Source of the DNA: Bacteroidota bacterium
GTDB lineage: Bacteria; Bacteroidota; Bacteroidia; NS11-12g; UBA9320
Assembly: GCA_947499775.1 (NCBI GenBank)
Contig: CANMPY010000024.1
Coordinates: forward strand, 1 to 11,880
Direction: 5' to 3'
Length of the DNA: 11,880 nucleotides
The position numbers were made by a program, and so were the translations under genes. This document shows, piece after piece, positions 1 to 7,009 of the stretch (positions are counted from its first letter, which is position 1; each line of letters opens with the position of its first letter). The notes under the pieces were generated by a model. The model was not told the origin of the DNA. It did not search any database and worked only from the letters and a program-made list of their open reading frames with translations.

Positions 1-870
1 CTATTAATCAATTTATTTCTTTTTTCGATTATTGCCGAATATACATGTACCTTTTTTTATCAGATTAGTATAAGTGAATTTTTATCGACGATTAATTTAG
101 CAAAACCCAACACGAACGAAATAAACGCCTTGCGATTGTTTCAAGGCCTTGTATCGATAGGAACTTTCATTTTTTCATCTCTAATTTTAGCCCTTATTTT
201 CAAACAAAAGCCATTGGAATACTTAGGATTAAGACATTTTCCAAACCGAATTTATCTGCTGCTGGTTCCGTGTTTATTGCTTATTTCAATGCCATTATTG
301 TCATGGCTAATCGAACTAAACGGCCAATTAACGTTGCCTTCGTTTATGGCAGGGGTTGAAAATACACTTAAGGCGATTGAAGCAAAAAATGAAAAAATGT
401 ATGCGATTATGCTTACAATGACTAGCTATGATCATTTAATAGCCAATATTTTTGTGATGGCACTCATACCTGCTATAGGAGAAGAACTTTTTTGTAGAGG
501 AGTGCTTCTTAATATCTATTACGATTATTCTGGTAAATTCATAAAATCGGTAATTATCGTGGCATTAATATTTACCTTATTTCATATGCAAGTTTATAAA
601 TTCATTCCTATGATGGCTCTTGCTATTTTACTAGGCTTACTTATTGGCTGGACTCAAAGTATATGGGCATCTATTTTATTTCATTTTTTAAATAATACAA
701 TGGCGGTCATAGGCAGTTATTATAACCAAAAAGGAATTAAAAATTTCATGACGGATAATCACGAACACGTCCCTTATGTATTAACATTATTTAGTTTTCT
801 GCTAACAGTAGCTTTAATAGCATGGATTACTAAATTTGCAAAACGTCAAACACAAATAATACATGAATAA
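1..870 (+). CDS. CPBP-family intramembrane metalloprotease, 5' partial
   Basis: The reading frame is open from the first base, with no stop before 870, so the gene begins outside the window; the TTG at 130 is not a convincing start because the frame continues upstream through hydrophobic residues. The visible 289 residues form a polytopic membrane protein. The CPBP (Abi/Rce1) motifs are present in order: EE-x3-R in EELFCRG (visible residues 161-166), a FHM histidine near residue 195, and H-x3-N in HFLNN near residues 228-232. These residues line the intramembrane catalytic site in characterised Rce1-type proteases. In bacteria the family includes CAAX-type proteases and bacteriocin self-immunity proteins; the substrate here cannot be told. 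The last 8 bases overlap the start of cdsA, implying cotranscription and translational coupling. Confident of the family, not of the function. Confidence 0.9.
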   Translation, partial: LLINLFLFSIIAEYTCTFFYQISISEFLSTINLAKPNTNEINALRLFQGLVSIGTFIFSSLILALIFKQKPLEYLGLRHFPNRIYLLLVPCLLLISMPLLSWLIELNGQLTLPSFMAGVENTLKAIEAKNEKMYAIMLTMTSYDHLIANIFVMALIPAIGEELFCRGVLLNIYYDYSGKFIKSVIIVALIFTLFHMQVYKFIPMMALAILLGLLIGWTQSIWASILFHFLNNTMAVIGSYYNQKGIKNFMTDNHEHVPYVLTLFSFLLTVALIAWITKFAKRQTQIIHE

Positions 871-1690
871 TTTTACTCAAAGAGCCATTTCGGGAACGGT
901 TTACGTTGCCCTTATTTCGATAAGTTTAGCCTTAGGCAACTGGCCCGCTTTCTGTTTACTCTTTCTCTTATGCTTTCTTTGCCTTTGGGAGTATAAAACC
1001 TTAATGCTAAAAGAATTATCGACATTTCAAAAGGCCTTTTTTATTATATGTGGCTTATATTTATTCGGCATTTTAGGCCTTTGGCAATTCATGTATATAT
1101 CACGCATTTTCTACGGAGTGGGCCTACTGCTTACCATCACCTTATTCATAACTCCACTCTTTAAAAAGCATGAATCACCCTTTGATGCTATAGGCAGACA
1201 ATTAACCGGTTGGATTTATATTCCTGTTTCCATTGGATTGCTTTATGGATTGGGCTATCAAAAATTTCTTTATTTAAATGGAGAAATCGCATACAATGGA
1301 TTGCTAGTCCTTTCCGTTTTTATTCTCATTTGGGCCAACGATACGTTTGCGTATTTAGTTGGAAAATGGCTTGGTAAGCGTCCTTTATTAATGCGTATTT
1401 CGCCAGCCAAATCAATTGAAGGCGCTATAGGTGGACTGCTATTTACCCTTATTGCCTCGGTTGCTATTTTTTACTGGCAACGCCAATTCACCCTATTAGA
1501 ATATTGCATCTTAGCTATTTTAGTGAGTTTAGGCGCCACACTAGGCGATTTAATTGAGTCTATGCTCAAACGCAGTTTAGGTATAAAAGATTCGGGCAAT
1601 ATTATTCCCGGTCACGGGGGCATCTTAGACCGAATGGATGCTGTGCTAATTACTGCATGGCTAGTGTATTTCTATTTTCAGCTTATTTAA
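863..1690 (+). CDS. cdsA: Phosphatidate cytidylyltransferase (CDP-diacylglycerol synthase)
   Basis: Makes CDP-diacylglycerol from phosphatidic acid and CTP in the inner membrane, the branch point for all phospholipids. The 275-residue protein is almost entirely hydrophobic helices, as expected for CdsA (usually 260-310 residues). The C-terminal family signature is intact at residues 233-260: S-x2-KR-x3-KD, then PGHGG, then DRMDA, which holds the acidic residues that bind the metal and substrate. The ATG at 863 lies inside the end of the CPBP gene (8-base overlap), so the two are probably one transcript. psd, which acts two steps later in phosphatidylethanolamine synthesis, lies just beyond the glutamate dehydrogenase gene. 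No clear terminator follows; only a 7-bp AT-rich dyad at 1698-1720. High confidence. Confidence 0.96.
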   Translation: MNNFTQRAISGTVYVALISISLALGNWPAFCLLFLLCFLCLWEYKTLMLKELSTFQKAFFIICGLYLFGILGLWQFMYISRIFYGVGLLLTITLFITPLFKKHESPFDAIGRQLTGWIYIPVSIGLLYGLGYQKFLYLNGEIAYNGLLVLSVFILIWANDTFAYLVGKWLGKRPLLMRISPAKSIEGAIGGLLFTLIASVAIFYWQRQFTLLEYCILAILVSLGATLGDLIESMLKRSLGIKDSGNIIPGHGGILDRMDAVLITAWLVYFYFQLI

Positions 1691-1697
1691 GAAGCAA

Positions 1698-1720
1698 ACA
1701 ATACCTACTTTTAGTATTGT
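1698..1720. repeat. Perfect 7-bp dyad overlapping the GDH -33 box
   Basis: ACAATAC at 1698-1704 and GTATTGT at 1714-1720 are exact reverse complements separated by 9 bases. The stem is AT-rich and no T-run follows, so it is a poor terminator for cdsA. The right arm contains the TTG of the predicted -33 element of the glutamate dehydrogenase promoter, which suits an operator. The role is inference. Confidence 0.4.
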
Positions 1721-1746
1721 GATAACATAAATTTAATTTAGCTTTG
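1717..1746 (+). promoter_or_regulatory. Bacteroidota-type promoter for glutamate dehydrogenase
   Basis: A TTG at 1717-1719 is followed after 19 bases by TAGCTTTG at 1739-1746, matching the -33/-7 arrangement (TTTG, about 19 bp, TAnnTTTG) known from Bacteroides. Transcription would start near 1753, giving a leader of about 30 bases before the ATG at 1782. Confidence 0.6.
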
Positions 1747-1781
1747 CGCCTCTTTTATTAGGCCAATTTAAGTATATACAC

Positions 1782-3041
1782 ATGACTCAAATACAACCAG
1801 AACATCTGAATCCATTGGATTCTATGAAAGAAAGGTTTTCGAATGCCGCCAAAATTCTTGGCATAGATCAAATGACTTACGACATGCTCATCAACCCTCA
1901 AAAAGTTGTGATAGTAAGTTTACCTGTAATATTAGACGATGGCAAATTAAAAGTTTTTGAAGGAATTCGCGTGGTTCATTCCGCAAGTATGGGACCAAGC
2001 AAGGGAGGCATTCGCTATTCGATGAATGTAACACTTGACGAAGTTAAAGCCCTTGCTGCATGGATGACATGGAAATGTGCAGTGGTAGGAATTCCATACG
2101 GCGGAGCAAAGGGAGGAATTAAATGTGATCCACGAAACATGAGCGACGGTGAGTTGGAAAGACTTACACGTTCCTATACTGCTGCTATGCAAGATGTTTT
2201 TGGTCCTGACCGCGATATTCCAGCACCCGACATGGGTACTAACCAACAAACAATGGCTTGGATTATGGATGAATATTCAAAAATCAAAGGCATATCTAGC
2301 CCTGCTGTTGTTACAGGAAAACCATTGGTTTTAGGAGGCTCCTTAGGAAGAGTAGAAGCCACAGGTAGAGGCGTAATGGTAACCACTAGAAGCGCAATGG
2401 CTAAACTTAAAATGGATCCTCAAAATTGCACATGTGCAGTTCAAGGATTTGGCAATGTAGGTTCCATATCGGCTAAACTATTAGCTATGCAAGGCCTTAA
2501 GATTGTTGCCATTTCAGACGTTACAGGAGGATATTATAAAAAAGATGGAATAAATGTGGAAGAAGCCATCGAATATGTATTAAAGAATAATGGCACCTTA
2601 GAAGGGTTTAATGCTGATAGAATTACGAATGAGGAATTATTAACCTTGAGCGTTGATGTATTGGTTCCGGCAGCAATGGAGGACCAAATTACGGACGACA
2701 ATGCCCATGCCATTAAAGCAAAACTTATTGTTGAAGGCGCCAATGGTCCAATAGCAAGTAATGCCGACAAAATATTGCATAAAAATAATATAAATATTAT
2801 CCCTGATATTTTGGCCAATGCAGGCGGTGTTAGTGTTTCCTATTTTGAATGGGTACAAAACAGATTGGGATATTACTGGACAGAAGAACGCGTGAACAGA
2901 AGAGCTGATCGTGTAATGAAACAAGCCTTTGATACCGTTTATTTAGCATCACAAAAATACGATGTAAGCATGCGAACAGCTGCTTATATTGTGGCCATTG
3001 ATAAAGTAGCTAGCACACAAAAATTAAGGGGAGTATTCTAA
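1782..3041 (+). CDS. Glu/Leu/Phe/Val dehydrogenase family, probably glutamate dehydrogenase
   Basis: Interconverts glutamate with 2-oxoglutarate and ammonia using NAD(P); cytoplasmic, linking nitrogen assimilation or glutamate breakdown to the TCA cycle. Its 419 residues are the normal length for the hexameric small GDH class. The N-terminal substrate domain has KGGIRY (74-79) and the family signature ending GGAKGGI with the catalytic lysine (K110), followed by PAPDMGTN with the catalytic aspartate (D150). The C-terminal Rossmann domain has GFGNVG at 222-227. Glutamate is the most likely substrate, but leucine or valine dehydrogenase cannot be excluded from motifs alone, and cofactor choice is unclear. 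The ATG at 1782 is preceded by its own promoter. The stop shares one base with the psd start (TAATG), so the two are cotranscribed, which is an unusual pairing. Confidence 0.93.
   Translation: MTQIQPEHLNPLDSMKERFSNAAKILGIDQMTYDMLINPQKVVIVSLPVILDDGKLKVFEGIRVVHSASMGPSKGGIRYSMNVTLDEVKALAAWMTWKCAVVGIPYGGAKGGIKCDPRNMSDGELERLTRSYTAAMQDVFGPDRDIPAPDMGTNQQTMAWIMDEYSKIKGISSPAVVTGKPLVLGGSLGRVEATGRGVMVTTRSAMAKLKMDPQNCTCAVQGFGNVGSISAKLLAMQGLKIVAISDVTGGYYKKDGINVEEAIEYVLKNNGTLEGFNADRITNEELLTLSVDVLVPAAMEDQITDDNAHAIKAKLIVEGANGPIASNADKILHKNNINIIPDILANAGGVSVSYFEWVQNRLGYYWTEERVNRRADRVMKQAFDTVYLASQKYDVSMRTAAYIVAIDKVASTQKLRGVF
3026..3032 (+). promoter_or_regulatory. Shine-Dalgarno-like site before psd
   Basis: AAGGGGA lies 8 bases before the psd ATG, inside the end of the dehydrogenase gene. 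It stands out because the other genes in this window lack such a sequence, as is usual in Bacteroidota. It supports the ATG at 3041 as the start and independent ribosome entry at the TAATG junction. Confidence 0.45.
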
Positions 3042-3697
3042 TGTTTTTACACCGAGAAGGATTTGCTACCATTTTTATTGCCTCCATCGTTTTAATTGGA
3101 ATCAATTACCTAAGCGATAGGTTTATAACCTATTCACTTATAAAGAATATTCTTGTTATTCTTTCTTTGGCTGTATTTGTTATTATACTTCAGTTTTTCC
3201 GTAATCCTAGCCGCAAATTAACGCAGGATGTTCATTCTATTATTGCGCCTGCCGACGGAAAGGTTGTGGTTATAGAAAAAGTTTTTGAAAAAGAATATTT
3301 AAACACCGAATGCATGCAAATTTCTATTTTTATGTCGCCCTTTAATGTGCATGTTAATAGAAATCCTGTAAGTGGCATAGTAAAGTATTTTAAATACCAT
3401 AAAGGCAAATATTTAGTTGCCTGGCACCCAAAGTCGAGTGAATTAAACGAACGCACTACCACTGTAATTCAAACCAATGGTGGCCAACAAATACTTTTTA
3501 GACAAATTGCAGGCGCATTAGCACGCCGCATTTGTTGGTATGTAAAAGAGGGCGATACAGTAAACCAAGCAAAAGAAATGGGGTTTATAAAATTTGGTTC
3601 GCGAGTGGACGTATTTATCCCTCTTGATGCGATGGTAAATGTAAAGATTGGAGAAAAAACAATTGGCGGACAAACCTGTATTGCGCAACTAAAGTAG
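3041..3697 (+). CDS. psd: Phosphatidylserine decarboxylase, short pyruvoyl type
   Basis: Decarboxylates phosphatidylserine to phosphatidylethanolamine at the inner membrane. The 218-residue protein has hydrophobic segments at about residues 9-24 and 35-52, then a soluble domain with the conserved PADGKV (D72) and FNVHVNR (H104) motifs. Psd is a pro-enzyme that cleaves itself to form a pyruvoyl group; the site is G186-S187 in KFGSRVD, where the short bacterial form has FGSR instead of the LGST of the E. coli enzyme. It thus belongs to the compact class common in Bacteroidota and related to archaetidylserine decarboxylases. It starts one base before the end of the dehydrogenase gene and shares its transcript. 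cdsA, which supplies CDP-diacylglycerol to the same pathway, is upstream. High confidence. Confidence 0.94.
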   Translation: MFLHREGFATIFIASIVLIGINYLSDRFITYSLIKNILVILSLAVFVIILQFFRNPSRKLTQDVHSIIAPADGKVVVIEKVFEKEYLNTECMQISIFMSPFNVHVNRNPVSGIVKYFKYHKGKYLVAWHPKSSELNERTTTVIQTNGGQQILFRQIAGALARRICWYVKEGDTVNQAKEMGFIKFGSRVDVFIPLDAMVNVKIGEKTIGGQTCIAQLK

Positions 3698-3711
3698 TTG
3701 GCTTATATTTG
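3681..3711 (+). promoter_or_regulatory. Promoter for the Cys/Lys-rich secreted protein
   Basis: TTG at 3681-3683 (inside the end of psd), a 20-base spacer, then TATATTTG at 3704-3711 fit the Bacteroidota -33/-7 pattern. Transcription would begin near 3718, 15 bases before the ATG at 3733. This rules out the TTG at 3709 as a start, because it would lie in the promoter itself. Confidence 0.55.
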
Positions 3712-3732
3712 AATATTATTAAAAATAAAATT

Positions 3733-3981
3733 ATGAAAAAAATTATTGTAGTATTAGTCTTAATCATTGGTTCATGGGTGGCATCGGATGCCATTGCAGC
3801 TATTAATTTTAGTGCAACCAATATCGAAAACTGTGGCCATCCTAAAAAGGAATGTAAACGGAAAAAGAAAAAAGGATGTTGTAAAAGCGATGCGGCAGCA
3901 GCCACTACAAAAAGTTGCAACAAAGAAACAAAAGCATGTTGCAAAAAGAAAACAACTGACGCTCCAGAACCTAGCAAATAA
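3733..3981 (+). CDS. Small secreted Lys/Cys-rich protein of unknown function
   Basis: I do not recognise a family. The 82-residue product starts at the ATG at 3733 with a clear signal peptide (MKK, a hydrophobic core, and a likely cut after residues ASDAIAA), leaving about 58 residues in the periplasm or outside. The mature part is very basic and has seven cysteines. Two units resemble each other: C-x7-CC (ECKRKKKKGCC) and C-x6-CC (SCNKETKACC), joined by an Ala-rich linker; another cysteine and a histidine lie in ENCGHP. The tail is Pro/Glu-rich. Cys pairs in an exported basic peptide could bind metal (copper, zinc) or form disulfides; this is inference. The gene has its own promoter and a strong terminator, so it is a single-gene transcript. 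The coding frame is supported by the signal peptide and position, though lysine runs can arise easily in AT-rich DNA. Confidence 0.75.
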   Translation: MKKIIVVLVLIIGSWVASDAIAAINFSATNIENCGHPKKECKRKKKKGCCKSDAAAATTKSCNKETKACCKKKTTDAPEPSK

Positions 3982-3997
3982 CATTTACTATTTAAAT

Positions 3998-4033
3998 AAA
4001 AGGCCAATTCTATAAAAAGAATTGGCCTTTTTT
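3998..4033. terminator. Strong intrinsic terminator hairpin
   Basis: Perfect 14-bp inverted repeat: arms AAAAGGCCAATTCT (3998-4011) and AGAATTGGCCTTTT (4018-4031), with a 6-base loop and a T-run continuing to 4033. An A-run at the left end means it could also stop transcription on the - strand. It ends the transcript of the Cys/Lys-rich gene and isolates the downstream cyclophilin gene. Confidence 0.9.
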
Positions 4034-4046
4034 ATTATTAAGCGCT

Positions 4047-4054
4047 TACATTTG
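4047..4054 (+). promoter_or_regulatory. Candidate -7 box for the cyclophilin gene
   Basis: TACATTTG fits TAnnTTTG and lies 28 bases before the ATG at 4082, just after the terminator. The nearest TTG (4022-4024) is 22 bases upstream, inside the terminator arm, so the -33 element is weak. Confidence 0.4.
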
Positions 4055-4081
4055 TCTCCATTATATACACTACCAAAAACA

Positions 4082-4717
4082 ATGAAAAAGCTATTTTTCA
4101 CTCTCCTCGTCTCTTCTTTTCTTTTAACTGCTTGCGACAAAAACACCCCAATTGTAAAACCTATAAACGAACTAAAGGAGGAAATTGTCGAAATTAAAAC
4201 GCCTTTAGGAACAATGATTATGTGGCTTAATAAAAAAACCATTAAGCACAGAAATAACTTTATTTCTTTAGCCCAAAAGCAATTTTACGACAGTACCCTT
4301 TTTCACCGTTGTGTAACTAATTTTGTTATCCAAGGAGGCGACCCTCTAACAAAAGACAATATACCTGGAAATGACGGCACAGGAGGGCCCGGTTATCAAA
4401 TAGATGCCGAAATAGATACCGCTCTATACAAACATGACTTTGGAGCCGTGGGTACTGCCCGCGACAATAATCCCGAAAAAAAATCGAACGGATCTCAGTT
4501 TTATATTGTCACCCAAACAGGAGGATCTCATTTTTTAGATAACAACTATACTGTTTTTGGAAGAATAATTAAAGGAATGGATATAGCCCTGCTCATTAAC
4601 AAGCAACCTAAAACTAGCGATAAGCCCAATACCAAAATAGACATGGATGTAAATCTACTTTATAAAACACATAAGGAAATTACAGACGAATACGGATATA
4701 CTAATTTTGATTGGTAA
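4082..4717 (+). CDS. Cyclophilin-type peptidyl-prolyl cis-trans isomerase, lipoprotein
   Basis: Catalyses cis-trans isomerisation of X-Pro bonds, helping exported proteins fold. The start chosen is the ATG at 4082, because it gives a proper lipoprotein signal: MKKLFF, hydrophobic core, lipobox LTAC with the lipidated Cys18. The frame extends upstream to a TTG at 4022, but that lies in the terminator and would bury the signal. The 211-residue protein has the cyclophilin core with R76, F81 and Q84 (FHRCVTNFVIQGGDP), GSQFYIVT (Q139) and the FLDNNYTVFG segment. The residue matching cyclosporin-binding Trp121 of human CypA is Phe151, as in bacterial PpiA, so cyclosporin binding is probably weak (inference). 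It should be anchored on the periplasmic side of a membrane. Its last 17 bases overlap the convergent glycosyltransferase gene. Confidence 0.93.
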   Translation: MKKLFFTLLVSSFLLTACDKNTPIVKPINELKEEIVEIKTPLGTMIMWLNKKTIKHRNNFISLAQKQFYDSTLFHRCVTNFVIQGGDPLTKDNIPGNDGTGGPGYQIDAEIDTALYKHDFGAVGTARDNNPEKKSNGSQFYIVTQTGGSHFLDNNYTVFGRIIKGMDIALLINKQPKTSDKPNTKIDMDVNLLYKTHKEITDEYGYTNFDW

Positions 4718-6185
4718 CCCTTTTTGATTTGAACTCGCTAATTTTTCGGATACACCTTTCATATTGATCGCTATAAAATATAGCCGCTCCACCCATTACA
4801 ATTAACCCTACAGGCAATGCAAATCTGCTTGCTCCTAAAGGGCCAGTTAAAAAAGCAATATAGAACACGACACACGACACTACTATTGCCAAATTATGAT
4901 TTCGGTATTGCCAAAGAAACCCTAAAAATCCTATCGTTTTTAAAATATTAAAACAAAAAATCAGTCCAAGATAAAGCCATATAAATGGATGATTTTTAAC
5001 TTGAGCTATTAATTCATTGCGCCTTGGCTTTTGATTTAAAAACCCTTTCGAAGTATCTTCTTCAATTTTAAAAAATTGATACAAATCAAAGCGGCCTGGA
5101 TCGAGAAAAAAATAAACCATACCTTTTAAATGAAAAAATGTGTACCCCATGCCGTTTGAAATAATAATCTGTTTACATGTTTCATTAACTTGGTCATAGT
5201 TTTTTTTGAATTCTGATTTTGAATGAGGAACAATCATTAATGGCTCAAGTATTTTTGCGGCCTCTTCTTTACCTTGAGAAGCTTGTAAATACAGATTAGT
5301 ATTGTAATGCAATAAATTTATATATCCTATAGAACTATAATGAAGCACACCCGTCAATTTTTTATTTTTATTGCATACCAAGGCCCAACTTAAAAATGGA
5401 ATGAGTGAAAATAAAATAACCCATCTGTACTTTTTAGTTTTAATAAAATGCAGCAAACAAAATAAGCCTATCGCGAAGGATGCCAATAAGAACACGGGCT
5501 TAGTAAGTGCTGCACATGTTGAAAATATAAGCAAACTTATTAACCAACCATATTGCTGCGTTTTATGGAATTGGAAATAAGAAAGAATACACAGCATTAC
5601 AAAAAATTGAAGCCACAAATCGGCCATAATAAATTGACTGTATATAAATTGAGAAGGCGTAAATAGTAAGAATATAGTTAGTAGTAGAAATGCAAGACCT
5701 GAATTTTTAAAGAATCTGGCCATAAAAATAAACGCCATAAAAATTGAACTTAAGCCTATAAAAATTTGAAGTAAATAAATAAAATTCCTGTGCAGATGAA
5801 GTGAATAAATGCCATGCAAAACCAAAGGGTATATTGGAGTTCGCTTGCTGTAAAGTCTAAAATCACGTTCAGTAGATTGGGGCCCAGCATAAAAGTTGGC
5901 TTCAGTGCTAAAATTCGAAGCGCTATTAATATACTCAATAGAGTCTCTTAAATTAACGGGCTCGTGTTTTAAAGAGTAGAACAAAAATCCGTGGTAAACG
6001 ATTACAAAAAATAAGAGTAGGCCCTTTATTTTAAGCGCGTTATTATGAAAAATTGTAGATAAGCCAATCAAAGTAAATAGATATGAAGCATTGGTGCCGT
6101 ACAAAAATATTATTATAGCCCTAATAAAGCTAATTGTGAAGTAATTAACTGACGCTATTCCTATACCAATTAATCCATTATTCAA
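4701..6185 (-). CDS. GT-C fold membrane glycosyltransferase (ArnT/PMT-like)
   Basis: Likely transfers a sugar from a polyprenyl-phosphate carrier to an acceptor on the periplasmic side of the inner membrane. The 494-residue protein has many membrane helices. GT-C marks are an acidic first loop (DSIEYINSAS, D81 and E84), RTPIYP at 115-120, and a TKP motif in a mid-protein loop, as in the RgtA/ArnT/PMT superfamily. Three hydrophobic stretches before residue 72 come ahead of the acidic loop, more than the single helix usual in ArnT. Substrate and acceptor are unknown; no sugar-biosynthesis genes lie nearby. The frame starts at a TTG at 6185: an in-frame stop lies five codons upstream, no ATG or GTG comes between, and the first internal Met is about 150 residues in. 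It is convergent with the cyclophilin gene, with the 3' ends overlapping by 17 bases. Confidence 0.8.
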   Translation of the reverse strand: MNNGLIGIGIASVNYFTISFIRAIIIFLYGTNASYLFTLIGLSTIFHNNALKIKGLLLFFVIVYHGFLFYSLKHEPVNLRDSIEYINSASNFSTEANFYAGPQSTERDFRLYSKRTPIYPLVLHGIYSLHLHRNFIYLLQIFIGLSSIFMAFIFMARFFKNSGLAFLLLTIFLLFTPSQFIYSQFIMADLWLQFFVMLCILSYFQFHKTQQYGWLISLLIFSTCAALTKPVFLLASFAIGLFCLLHFIKTKKYRWVILFSLIPFLSWALVCNKNKKLTGVLHYSSIGYINLLHYNTNLYLQASQGKEEAAKILEPLMIVPHSKSEFKKNYDQVNETCKQIIISNGMGYTFFHLKGMVYFFLDPGRFDLYQFFKIEEDTSKGFLNQKPRRNELIAQVKNHPFIWLYLGLIFCFNILKTIGFLGFLWQYRNHNLAIVVSCVVFYIAFLTGPLGASRFALPVGLIVMGGAAIFYSDQYERCIRKISEFKSKRVTNQN

Positions 6186-6209
6186 GTATACTTCTAAATG
6201 CTATTGTTC

Positions 6210-6217
6210 TACATTTG
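6210..6217 (+). promoter_or_regulatory. Candidate -7 box for the AHSA1-domain gene
   Basis: TACATTTG fits TAnnTTTG and ends only 5 bases before the ATG at 6223. If used, the mRNA would be nearly or fully leaderless. No good -33 box is visible at the expected spacing. Confidence 0.35.
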
Positions 6218-6222
6218 CGATT

Positions 6223-6603
6223 ATGAAAGATTTTAAAAAATATTATTCAATATCTGCTCACCCACACGAAGTGTATGCCGCATTGACCAATCCAATTAGC
6301 TTACAACTCATGACTGGCGAAAAAGCGATCATGAGTACTGAACCGGGTTCGGAGTTTTCGTTATGGGATGGGAGCATTGTTGGAAAAAATCTTGAATTCG
6401 AGGAAGGGAAAAAAATTGTACAACAGTGGTATTTTGGCGAAGACTCCTCAGATTCTATGGTAACTATAAAATTACATTTAGACAAAAGCGCTACATCTTT
6501 GGAGCTAAAACACTCCAATATACCGGATGACGATTATGATGCTATAGTTGAAGGCTGGAATTATTCCTATATGGCCTCATTAATTGAATTTTTTGATGAA
6601 TAA
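6223..6603 (+). CDS. AHSA1/SRPBCC-domain protein
   Basis: A 126-residue cytoplasmic protein that is one START-like (SRPBCC) domain of the AHSA1 type, named for the C-terminal domain of the Hsp90 co-chaperone Aha1. Recognisable elements are the N-terminal strand with the HPHEVYAALTNP helix (residues 13-24), FSLWDGSIVGKNLEFEEGKK in the middle, the QQWYF strand (residues 66-70), and the C-terminal helix beginning EGWNYSY that closes the hydrophobic cavity. The domain binds hydrophobic ligands or client proteins; the short stand-alone bacterial members have no established role. It is divergent from the glycosyltransferase and convergent with the haemoglobin gene, with 16 bases between the stops, so it is probably a single-gene unit. 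Family confidence is high; function unknown. Confidence 0.88.
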   Translation: MKDFKKYYSISAHPHEVYAALTNPISLQLMTGEKAIMSTEPGSEFSLWDGSIVGKNLEFEEGKKIVQQWYFGEDSSDSMVTIKLHLDKSATSLELKHSNIPDDDYDAIVEGWNYSYMASLIEFFDE

Positions 6604-6619
6604 GAAGGCAATACGTTTA

Positions 6620-6976
6620 TTAGCCATTATTTTCCTTCAATTTTGACTGAAAAGTATAGGCTAACAAATTGGCCCTCTGAATGGCTAATTCTGCTTTAGG
6701 ACCTTCAAACATTTCATTCACAGTTTCGGCCCAATTCTTAAGCCAACTTATAAAGTGAATCGATTCCAAATTTAAATGGATATGTTTTTCAAAAACATTA
6801 GTTGAGTATCCTGCTTTATCTAATAATACAAATGCCCAAAAATCAACAATTCTAGGCAAATGCGATTCGATATTTAAATGTTGAAATTTTTCTTTTGTTA
6901 TTGGATCCTCCAAAAGTTTGTCGTAAAATTTGGCTACCAACATCTCAATATCCTCTACTTCACTAATATCTTTCAT
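6620..6976 (-). CDS. Group III truncated haemoglobin
   Basis: A 118-residue haem protein of the 2-on-2 globin fold, group III (type P), the class of Campylobacter Ctb. Aligning by eye with Ctb places the key residues: Phe17-Tyr18 (B9-B10) in KFYDKLL, His39 (distal E7) in SHLPRIVDFW, the FW pair at 46-47, His65 (proximal F8, in EKH) and Trp78 (G8) in SWLKNW. All haem-pocket residues are present, so it should bind haem and oxygen or NO. Group III globins have been linked to microaerobic growth and nitrosative stress, but their role in Bacteroidota is not settled. The ATG at 6974-6976 is the start. It is divergent from tsaB, only 40 bases apart, with promoter elements facing each other. Confidence 0.92.
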   Translation of the reverse strand: MKDISEVEDIEMLVAKFYDKLLEDPITKEKFQHLNIESHLPRIVDFWAFVLLDKAGYSTNVFEKHIHLNLESIHFISWLKNWAETVNEMFEGPKAELAIQRANLLAYTFQSKLKENNG

Positions 6977-6990
6977 TTGGCTATTTCATT

Positions 6991-6998
6991 TATCTTTG
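6991..6998 (+). promoter_or_regulatory. -7 box for tsaB
   Basis: TATCTTTG fits TAnnTTTG and lies 18 bases before the TTG start of tsaB, nearly the same distance as at mnmA. No clear -33 box is seen 17-22 bases upstream. Confidence 0.45.
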
Positions 6999-7001
6999 CT
7001 A

Positions 7002-7009
7002 CAAAATTA
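7002..7009 (-). promoter_or_regulatory. -7 box for the truncated haemoglobin gene
   Basis: On the - strand this reads TAATTTTG, fitting TAnnTTTG, 25 bases before the haemoglobin ATG. It faces the tsaB -7 box with only 3 bases between them, so polymerase could hardly occupy both at once. Confidence 0.4.

Noticed and set aside
1947..2924. Several open frames of 70-100 codons on the - strand inside the glutamate dehydrogenase gene
   Set aside because: They lie opposite a strongly conserved gene, resemble no known protein, and follow from its codon use.
3615..4007. 130-codon - strand frame covering the end of psd, the Cys/Lys-rich gene and part of the terminator
   Set aside because: It is antisense to psd and the signal-peptide gene, and its Phe/Leu-rich stretch is the complement of the lysine codons.
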